From contig NZ_CP108484.1 of the NCBI RefSeq assembly GCF_036226505.1, positions 1,550,001 to 1,614,000 on the forward strand: a DNA stretch of 64,000 nt, in the 5' to 3' direction. Both the position numbers and the translations under genes were made by a program. Numbering within the stretch: the stretch's first letter is position 1; every line of letters starts with the position of its first letter. The notes under the pieces were generated by a model. That model was not told the DNA's origin and searched no databases. It worked only from the letters and a program-made list of their open reading frames with translations. This stretch comes from Kitasatospora sp. NBC_01246 (lineage in GTDB: Bacteria > Actinomycetota > Actinomycetes > Streptomycetales > Streptomycetaceae). Shown in pieces: positions 58,775 to 64,000 of this stretch.

Positions 58775-58821
58775 GGTCCGGGTGGGGTGCCCGCCGCTGC
58801 GGCGGGCACCCCACCCGGACC
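58775..58821 (+). terminator. Perfect 23-bp inverted repeat after methyltransferase gene
   Basis: Arms 58775-58797 and 58799-58821 are exact reverse complements with one base between them, 15 bp after the methyltransferase stop. Likely a terminator or partial attenuator separating the 47.0-58.8 kb operon from the nitrilase-to-FMN reductase operon. Confidence 0.8.
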
Positions 58822-58872
58822 CCCCGGACCACCCCGCCCGCGCCACCGCCCGCCCCCGGAAGGAGCACGACC

Positions 58873-59901
58873 ATGCCCACCGCCGATCTTCGCCGGTACC
58901 GGGTCGGCGTCGTCCAGCTGTCCGTCGCCACCAACCGCCGTGCGGAGAACCTGGCGCGGGCCGAGAAGCTGGTGCGCGCCGCGGCCGACGACGACTGCCG
59001 GCTCGTCGTCCTGCCCGAGGTGTTCGCCACCGCGCTCAACCTGCCGAAGAGCCACGAGATCGCCGAGCCGGTGCCCGGGCCGCTCACCGAGTGGCTGGCC
59101 GGCCTGGCCCGCGAACTCGGCGTCTGGATCGCCGCCGGCGTGCTGGAGCGCGCCGGGGACGACGTGCACAGCACCGCCGTCCTGCTGGACGACACCGGGG
59201 AGCTCGTCGGCACCGCGCGGCGCACCATGGTGTACGACTTGGAGGCGCACTTCATCACGGGCCGCACCGGCGCCCGCGTCTTCCCGACCCCGCTCGGCCG
59301 GATCGGCTTCGCGCTCGGCTACGACGTGCAGTTCCCGGAGGTGCTGCGCGGCCTGTTCGCCGACTCGGCGGAGATCATCGTGGCCCCCTCCGTCCTGCTG
59401 CGGCCGTTCGCCGAGCCGGTGCGGCAGATGCTGCTAGCCCGGGCCGCCGAGAACTGCGCCTACGTGCTGTTCGCCAGCGCGACCGGCGAGAACACCCTCG
59501 CCGGGCTCACCTACATGGGCCGCAGCGCGATCCTGCGCAGCCCGCTGGCGATCGGCGCCTACTCGCGGGACTTCCGCAAGCAGCAGCCGGTGCTCGCCGA
59601 GGCCGACCGCGAGGAGGCACTGCTGACCGCCGACCTGGACCTGCACGAGCTGCGCCGGATGCGCGAGGCGGCGCCGTTCGCCGCCGACTTCCGCCGGTCG
59701 CCGCTCGGCCTGGCGCTGACCGCCGCCACCCACCCGGACGGGCCGCTGCCCGACTGGGCCGCCGCGGCCCTCGCCCCGCACACCGCACCGCATGCCGCTT
59801 CGGACACCCCGGACGCCCCGACCCCGGAAGCCCCCGACGCCCCGGTGGCCCCGGACACCTCGGCGGCCCCGGACACCTCGTTCGCCTCGGATGGAGCCTG
59901 A
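58873..59901 (+). CDS. Nitrilase-superfamily protein lacking catalytic Cys and Lys
   Basis: Carbon-nitrogen hydrolase fold, 342 residues. The catalytic Glu is kept (E49 in VVLPEVF), but the Lys position reads R117 in TARRTMV, and the nucleophile Cys position, normally CYD, reads G149 in GFALGYDVQFPE. So the protein cannot use the normal thioester mechanism. A 50-residue Ala/Pro/Asp/Thr tail follows the domain. The next gene encodes a nitrilase with all three residues. Inference: it is a pseudoenzyme, perhaps a structural subunit for the active copy (these enzymes oligomerise), or a changed-function protein. GGAAGGAG precedes the ATG. First gene after the 23-bp hairpin. Confidence 0.87.
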   Translation: MPTADLRRYRVGVVQLSVATNRRAENLARAEKLVRAAADDDCRLVVLPEVFATALNLPKSHEIAEPVPGPLTEWLAGLARELGVWIAAGVLERAGDDVHSTAVLLDDTGELVGTARRTMVYDLEAHFITGRTGARVFPTPLGRIGFALGYDVQFPEVLRGLFADSAEIIVAPSVLLRPFAEPVRQMLLARAAENCAYVLFASATGENTLAGLTYMGRSAILRSPLAIGAYSRDFRKQQPVLAEADREEALLTADLDLHELRRMREAAPFAADFRRSPLGLALTAATHPDGPLPDWAAAALAPHTAPHAASDTPDAPTPEAPDAPVAPDTSAAPDTSFASDGA

Positions 59902-59905
59902 CCAG

Positions 59906-60838
59906 ATGACCGTCGAACGCTCGCTCGCCACCAGCCGGCCCCGGGTCGCGCTGATCCAGTCCTTCTGGGACCCGGACCCGGAAGTCAACCTGGCCCGGAC
60001 CCTCGCCCTGCTGGACACCGTCCAGGACGTCGAACTGATCATCCTCCCGGAGTTCTTCCTCGGCCCGCCCTTCTACTTCCCCGGCCGCGCCCACCTCAAG
60101 GGCGTGATCGACCAGCCGGTGCCGGGCCCGCTCTTCGACCAGCTCGCCGAGGTGGCCCGCGCCAAGGGCTGCTACCTGCTCTGCGGCACCGTCGTGGAGC
60201 GGGAGGGCGACCGGTACTACAACACCTCCGTCCTGCTGGACGACCAGGGCCGGATCGCCGCCAAGGCCCGCAAGACCCACCGGTTCGCCGCCGAGATGGT
60301 CACCGTCTCGCCCAGCGACGAACTGGTCATCGTGGACACCCCGTTCGGCCGCCTGGGGATCTGCGTCTGCTCGGACTTCTGGATCCCCGAGGTGCCGCGG
60401 ACGCTGGCGATGCGCGGCGCCGAGATCATCGCGGTGCCGGGGGCGGCGCTGCGCGGCAACATCCAGATCACCCGGCCGTGCATCCAGGCCAACTCCTCCT
60501 TCAACGTCTGCTACACCCTGCTGGCCAGCGCCGTCGGCGAGGTGACCGGCGAGCGCGCCGGACGGACCGTCACCATCTCGGTGGCCGGCCACAGCACCGT
60601 CGCCTCGCCCGAGCACCTGGTCGGCTCGCTGGACGAGGAGGAGGGCGTGCTGATCGCCGAGCTCGACCTGGACCGGCTGCGCGAACTGCGGGAGGTCGAC
60701 CTGTCGTTCCGCAAGAGCCTCTACTTCTGCCTGCACGGCCGTCGGCCCGAGCTGTACCAGGACCTGCTGAAGCCGTACGCCGGCCACCAGGACCTGGAGA
60801 CCCTCATCACGGACTACCTCACCGCCCGACGGAGCTGA
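59906..60838 (+). CDS. Nitrilase-superfamily amidohydrolase, catalytically intact
   Basis: Protein of 310 residues with the full Glu-Lys-Cys triad: E49 in IILPEFF, K123 in AKARKTHRF and C155 in GICVCSDFWIPE. Pattern is of the amidase/N-carbamoyl amine hydrolase branch, not true nitrilases. Such enzymes hydrolyse or transfer amides and N-carbamoyl groups. Inference: releases ammonia, or removes a carbamoyl/amide group, from a cluster intermediate. Start at the second ATG (MTVERS), because GGAG sits 9 nt upstream; the ATG 15 nt earlier overlaps the previous gene and lacks a site. It follows its inactive paralog by 4 bp. Confidence 0.88.
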   Translation: MTVERSLATSRPRVALIQSFWDPDPEVNLARTLALLDTVQDVELIILPEFFLGPPFYFPGRAHLKGVIDQPVPGPLFDQLAEVARAKGCYLLCGTVVEREGDRYYNTSVLLDDQGRIAAKARKTHRFAAEMVTVSPSDELVIVDTPFGRLGICVCSDFWIPEVPRTLAMRGAEIIAVPGAALRGNIQITRPCIQANSSFNVCYTLLASAVGEVTGERAGRTVTISVAGHSTVASPEHLVGSLDEEEGVLIAELDLDRLRELREVDLSFRKSLYFCLHGRRPELYQDLLKPYAGHQDLETLITDYLTARRS

Positions 60839-60844
60839 TTCGCC

Positions 60845-61468
60845 ATGGCACCCAGCCTGCTGTACCCCGCCGCCGACCACCTGCCCACCGGTGCCGACCG
60901 CGAGCCCGCCCTGAAGGAGGTCCTCGACTGGGCCGACCGGGCGGCCGCCACCAACACCGCCGACGCACTGCTCGCCTTCTTCGGCCAGCCGCTGGACCCG
61001 CGCACCCTGCGGCTGACCGGCCTGCACCACGTCGCCGTCTACCTGGGCGACTACCGCACCGAGGAGGAGTACGAGGCCTGGCTGGAGACCGTCCGGTCCC
61101 ACCCGGGACTCGGCCGGGTGTCCGCCGGCCCCTCGCACATCGCGCCGCGGGTGCACGGCACCCCCGGGCACTGGATCAACCTGACCACCGAACGCGGCAC
61201 CGAGGTCGAGTTCTTCACCTGCCGCGCCTACGGGGCCTGGGCCGACGAGCCGCCGGAGCGCAAGCGGGCGCTGATGTCCCACCTCGGACTCAGCGTCGAC
61301 ACCCCGGACCACGTCCGCCGGGTGCTGGACTACCTGGCCGGCTTCGACAGCGTCGAGGTGCTGGCCTACGCCCCCGAGGACGAACTCGGCCACACCTACG
61401 GACACCTGCTGCGCACCGACACCGACCGGGTGCTGGAGCTGGTGCACGCCGGACGGAGCCAGGCATGA
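60845..61468 (+). CDS. VOC-superfamily (glyoxalase/dioxygenase-like) protein
   Basis: Protein of 207 residues. Two beta-alpha-beta-beta-beta halves are suggested by LTGLHHVAVYLGDY and LMSHLGLSVDTPDH. Possible metal ligands are H61 or H62, E122 (GTEVEFFT), H146 and E198 (RVLELVHA), the pattern of vicinal oxygen chelate enzymes. An N-terminal helical extension of about 55 residues precedes the fold. Members are isomerases, dioxygenases or resistance proteins. Function here unknown; a metal-dependent isomerisation or ring step is possible. The ATG is 6 bp after the nitrilase stop and its stop overlaps a 26-codon frame by ATGA. Confidence 0.82.
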   Translation: MAPSLLYPAADHLPTGADREPALKEVLDWADRAAATNTADALLAFFGQPLDPRTLRLTGLHHVAVYLGDYRTEEEYEAWLETVRSHPGLGRVSAGPSHIAPRVHGTPGHWINLTTERGTEVEFFTCRAYGAWADEPPERKRALMSHLGLSVDTPDHVRRVLDYLAGFDSVEVLAYAPEDELGHTYGHLLRTDTDRVLELVHAGRSQA

Positions 61469-61545
61469 GCGAGCGGAGCGAGGTCATCATCCAGTGCCGC
61501 GCGTTCCGCGAAGCGGCCACCGAGCGAAGCGAGGCGGGCGCATGA
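61465..61545 (+). CDS. 26-residue open frame locked between VOC and ferredoxin genes
   Basis: ATG at 61465 overlaps the VOC stop (ATGA), and its own TGA overlaps the ferredoxin ATG (ATGA). It encodes a 26-residue peptide beginning MSERSEVIIQCRAF and ending ATERSEAGA, with one Cys. The double overlap means ribosomes leaving the VOC gene would translate it and then start the ferredoxin. Short SERSE-type frames of this kind recur between actinomycete genes, so it may be a dispersed repeat that keeps translational coupling. A functional peptide cannot be excluded. Confidence 0.5.
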   Translation: MSERSEVIIQCRAFREAATERSEAGA

Positions 61546-61778
61546 GCGGGTTCCCGGTACCGGCCCGGCTGCCGGAGAACGTGCCCGGGCGGTTCTACGT
61601 CAACGCGGAGTGCACCGACTGCGACACCTGCCGCTGCATCGCCCCGGACTCCTTCGTCCGCAACGACAAGGCCGGCTACACCTTCGTCGCCCGCCAGCCG
61701 GCCGACGAGGACGAGGAGGAGCTGGTGTACGAGGCGATGGACTGCTGCCCGGCCGACGCCATCTGCGAGGACGAGTGA
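61542..61778 (+). CDS. Ferredoxin, [4Fe-4S]/[3Fe-4S]-type with extra cysteines
   Basis: Small acidic protein of 78 residues. Cysteines C24, C27, C30 and C32 in ECTDCDTCRCIAP, and C68, C69, C75 in MDCCPADAIC. The C-terminal CP pair and the N-terminal CxxCxxC give one cubane cluster; C32 and C68/C69 are extra compared with usual single-cluster ferredoxins. It likely passes electrons to the radical SAM enzymes of the cluster, which need one-electron reduction of their [4Fe-4S] clusters. The next gene, an FMN reductase, could reduce it. Start at MSGFPV within the ATGA overlap. Confidence 0.9.
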   Translation: MSGFPVPARLPENVPGRFYVNAECTDCDTCRCIAPDSFVRNDKAGYTFVARQPADEDEEELVYEAMDCCPADAICEDE

Positions 61779-62431
61779 GCCCCCGTCCGCCGGGGCCGAG
61801 GATCCTCGGCCTCGGCGGCTCGCTGCGCCCCGGCTCGACCAGCCAGCTGCTGCTGCGCCGCGCCCTCGCCGTCCTGGACGCCGACGGCTGCCGGACCTCC
61901 CTGCTGGACCTGCGCGAGCTGGACCTGCCGTTCTGCAACGGCGACAAGCAGGACCCGTGGCCGAGCCGCCCGGACGTCAAGCTGCTGCGCGAGGAGTTCC
62001 GCGCCGCCGACGGCGTCATCCTGGCCGGGCCGGAGTACCACGGGACCATCGGCGGGGCCCTGAAGAACGCCCTGGACCTGCTGGACTTCGAGCACGTCGA
62101 GGGGAAGGTCTTCGGGGCGATCTGCGCGCTCGGCGGGCGCAACAACTCCAACGCGCTCAACCACCTGCGCCTGGTGGCCCGCTGGTACCGGGCCTGGATG
62201 GTGCCCGAGCAGGTCGCCGTCCCGCAGGCCCGCGGCGCGCTGCCGGGCGGCGAGCCGGCCGATCCCGAGCTCGGTGCGCGGGTGGACGAGCTGGCCCGCA
62301 GCGTGGCCCGGGCGGCGGCGCTGCTGCGGCCCGGGGCGGGCGGTCCGGCCGTCGTCGGGTCGGTCCGGCCGGGACCGGCCGTCCCGGAAGAAGTTCCGAA
62401 CGTGTCCAGGACAGTCAAACGCGGGAGCTGA
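61775..62431 (+). CDS. NAD(P)H-dependent FMN reductase (flavodoxin-like fold)
   Basis: Protein of 218 residues. LGLGGSLRPGSTSQLLL is the FMN phosphate-binding loop, and GPEYHGTIGGALKNALD the conserved flavin-contact segment; CALGGRNNSNAL follows. Family members reduce FMN, quinones or azo compounds with NAD(P)H. Placed directly after the ferredoxin with a GTGA overlap, it may feed electrons to it, and through it to the two radical SAM enzymes, or supply reduced flavin. The last 40 residues are a low-complexity tail. It closes the second cluster; a gene with a very different 5' base composition follows after 21 bp. Confidence 0.88.
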   Translation: MSPRPPGPRILGLGGSLRPGSTSQLLLRRALAVLDADGCRTSLLDLRELDLPFCNGDKQDPWPSRPDVKLLREEFRAADGVILAGPEYHGTIGGALKNALDLLDFEHVEGKVFGAICALGGRNNSNALNHLRLVARWYRAWMVPEQVAVPQARGALPGGEPADPELGARVDELARSVARAAALLRPGAGGPAVVGSVRPGPAVPEEVPNVSRTVKRGS

Positions 62432-62452
62432 CCCGTTGGTAGCGTCACCCCT

Positions 62453-63091
62453 GTGAATAAGACGCACACATTGGGTGCGCATTTCCAGGGGGCCGGAGAA
62501 TGGTTCCCGGTGCACCCCAGACCACTTCTCGTGATCAGTCTCCGCCATCCGTCCAACGGAACTCCGCGGGAGGCGACCTGGCTTCGCCTCACCGCATTTC
62601 TGTTCAATCGCGGGATTTCCGACGACCGCACCGTCGGTATCGAAGTCCTGTACGACGATCCGGAGTCCACGGCGCCCGACCGGCGGCGTTTCGACGCCTG
62701 CCTGTCGGTGCCCCGGGACCGGGTCGCCGGGCTGTCCCTGCTCGATCCCCGCAGGGACAGCCTGGGCATCCGCGTGCTGCCCGTCCTGAGCGAACGGCTG
62801 ATGCTCTGGCGGGGCGGTTCGGCCCAGGCCGAACCGCCCGTCCGCCACCGGCACGTCACACCGGCCGCCGACCTCCCGCTGCGGGCCAACTGGCCGCGCT
62901 ACGAGGTCTACCGGGGCTCGCCCGTGCTCACGCCCGGGCACCCCGAGGTGATCGGCTGGTACGCCACCGCGGCCTCCTCGGCCGGCGCCGTGGGCGGCAG
63001 CCACCTCCCCCCGCGCACGCCCGCCACCGGCGTGCCCCGCCGGCCGTACGGTGCGGTCCGGCGCGCCTCCGGAAGGGGTCAACGACCATGA
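62453..63091 (+). CDS. GyrI-like domain protein, atypical
   Basis: Protein of 212 residues. The segment DRTVGIEVLYDDPESTAPDR then RRRFDACLSV resembles the GyrI/SbmC pattern (GIxxDDPxxxxxxxxRxDxC), so ligand binding is likely. Flanking parts are not familiar. The first 60 codons have noticeably more A/T in third positions than neighbouring genes. There is no ribosome site before the GTG, but TAGCGT ends 7 nt upstream, the arrangement of leaderless actinomycete messages. It overlaps the next methyltransferase by ATGA. It may be a product-binding or self-protection protein, but that is inference. Confidence 0.65.
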   Translation: MNKTHTLGAHFQGAGEWFPVHPRPLLVISLRHPSNGTPREATWLRLTAFLFNRGISDDRTVGIEVLYDDPESTAPDRRRFDACLSVPRDRVAGLSLLDPRRDSLGIRVLPVLSERLMLWRGGSAQAEPPVRHRHVTPAADLPLRANWPRYEVYRGSPVLTPGHPEVIGWYATAASSAGAVGGSHLPPRTPATGVPRRPYGAVRRASGRGQRP

Positions 63092-63687
63092 CCACGACGA
63101 CCACGATGAACTGGGACCGGGCCTACAAGGCCGGTGATCACCACCAGTACTGGGAGCTCAGCGCCCCCTCCCCCGACCTGGTCGGCTTCCTCGCCGCCAC
63201 CCCGCCCGCGCCCGGCGCCCGGGCCCTGGACCTCGGCTGCGGCACCGGCTGGGACACCGTCGCGCTGGCCCGGGCCGGGTACCGCGCGACCGGGGTCGAC
63301 ATCAGCGGCGAGGCCGTCGGCATGGCCGTCGCGCGCGCCGCCGAACTGGGCCTGGAGATCGAGCTGTCGGTCGGCGACGTCCGCGGACTCGACCTGCCGG
63401 ACGAGGAGTTCGACCTGCTGGTCGACCGCGGCTGCTTCCACCACCTCGGCCCGGACGACCGCGACCGCTACGCGGCCGAGGTGGCCCGGCTGCTGGCCCC
63501 CGGCGGCCTGCTCTACCTGCGCGGGAGCCGGCAGGAGATGTTCCCCTTCAAGCCGGTGGACGCCGCCTCGCTCGCCCGGCACTTCCCCTCGGACCGGTTC
63601 AGCACCGGCCCGTTGATGCCCTTCCAGCTCCACACCGACGTCCTCCAGCTGGACGCCAACGCGGTGGTCCTGCGCCGCGCCGACTGA
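63088..63687 (+). CDS. Small SAM-dependent methyltransferase
   Basis: Protein of 199 residues; motif I ALDLGCGTGWDTVALA, TGVDISGEAVGMA, DLLVDRGCFHHL and LLAPGGLLYLRGSRQE. The pattern is of the Methyltransf_25/thiopurine-type group. A GGAAGGGG site lies upstream of the ATG and the start overlaps the preceding stop (ATGA), so it is co-translated with the GyrI-like protein. Substrate unknown; could be a self-resistance or tailoring enzyme. A 200-bp space containing no visible gene follows before the transporter. Confidence 0.87.
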   Translation: MTTTTTMNWDRAYKAGDHHQYWELSAPSPDLVGFLAATPPAPGARALDLGCGTGWDTVALARAGYRATGVDISGEAVGMAVARAAELGLEIELSVGDVRGLDLPDEEFDLLVDRGCFHHLGPDDRDRYAAEVARLLAPGGLLYLRGSRQEMFPFKPVDAASLARHFPSDRFSTGPLMPFQLHTDVLQLDANAVVLRRAD

Positions 63688-63887
63688 CTCCGGGGCGGCC
63701 CCCGCCGCCCGCCGGCGCGCCCGTGCGGCGCGACCGCCACCCTTGCGGCGCACCGCCGCGACCACCCCTCGCGATCCGTTTCGCGCCGGCCTGACCGAGA
63801 CCGGCGGACATTCCGTGCTTCCCCGTTTCCGGAGCCCGATGCCCGCTTCGTCCGACGGCTTCCGGCGCTCCAAGAAATGAGCCACCT

Positions 63888-64000
63888 ATGCCCACCCCGC
63901 AAAGCCGGGACAAAAGTCCCTGGCTCATCCTCGGCGTGCTCAGTATGGGCTTCTTCATGACGCTGCTCGATATGACGATCGTCAATATCGCGCTGCCCCA
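63888..64000 (+). CDS. DHA2-type MFS transporter, truncated by window edge
   Basis: Only the first 37 codons are inside the window. After MPTPQSRDKSP comes a hydrophobic helix containing FFMTLLDMTIVNIALP, the DxTIVNIALP element found at the first membrane helix of 14-helix DHA2 (EmrB/QacA) drug exporters. Third-position A/T use is higher than in most of the window. Inference: an exporter for the product of the neighbouring cluster or general drug efflux. Confidence 0.82.
   Translation, partial: MPTPQSRDKSPWLILGVLSMGFFMTLLDMTIVNIALP

Overview
The window is about 72-75% GC, uses almost only G/C-ending codons, has many genes with 4-bp ATGA/GTGA overlaps, and carries dense secondary-metabolite genes. 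This fits a streptomycete-type actinomycete (Streptomyces or Kitasatospora class); nothing here fixes the genus.

Region 1 (start to about 30.55 kb) is a nonribosomal peptide cluster already under way at the left edge. A plus-strand operon (3-11393) encodes an adenylation-carrier protein with a glycine-like pocket, an EctB-type 2,4-diaminobutyrate aminotransferase, an ornithine-carbamoyltransferase relative with altered substrate loops, a free-standing adenylation protein, a threonine dehydratase/serine racemase-type PLP enzyme, a free carrier protein and two paralogous LanB-type (lantibiotic dehydratase N-domain) proteins. Convergent to it, a minus-strand operon (26546-11838) encodes a SyrP-type Fe(II)/2-oxoglutarate hydroxylase and two dimodular NRPSs, the last ending in a thioesterase with a Cys nucleophile. 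Divergent from that come MbtH, an MFS exporter and an SbnA/SbnB pair that makes L-2,3-diaminopropionate. The inferred product is a short peptide with diamino acid (Dap and/or Dab), Ser, Gly, a Val-like residue and a beta-hydroxylated residue. The two LanB-type proteins suggest an aminoacyl-tRNA-dependent step grafted onto the NRPS line.

Region 2 (30.6-43.1 kb) is regulatory and housekeeping: an XRE/NB-ARC/TPR regulator, remnants of an endonuclease VII-type gene and an MMPL transporter, three AraC-family regulators, an HSL-type esterase, an alpha/beta hydrolase, a secreted metallohydrolase with a discoidin domain and a GyrI-like protein. It also has a 35-bp tandem repeat and several strong terminator hairpins.

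Region 3 (43.4-62.4 kb) is a second, compact gene set whose combination I do not recognise. It has a TrpB2-like PLP enzyme lacking the usual His next to its PLP lysine, a sugar-phosphate cyclase of the 2-deoxy-scyllo-inosose synthase/dehydroquinate synthase fold, a methyltransferase, a xylose-isomerase-like TIM barrel, a TatD-like hydrolase, a group II PLP decarboxylase and a B12-binding radical SAM enzyme. These are followed by a zinc alcohol dehydrogenase, a PaaK-like adenylate-forming ligase, an NAD(P)-binding reductase, a BtrH-like protein, a HemN-like radical SAM enzyme flanked by two related methyltransferases, two nitrilase-family proteins (one lacking catalytic residues), a VOC protein, a ferredoxin and an FMN reductase. 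Cyclase, TIM barrel and TatD together resemble the core of the ebo gene set; HemN-like protein plus overlapping methyltransferase resembles the CC-1065 cyclopropanation pair. This is the best candidate for an undescribed pathway.

Region 4 (62.45 kb to the right edge) has a GyrI-like protein, a small methyltransferase and the first codons of a DHA2-type MFS transporter, possibly the resistance/export end of region 3. No rRNA, tRNA, CRISPR array or insertion sequence was recognised.
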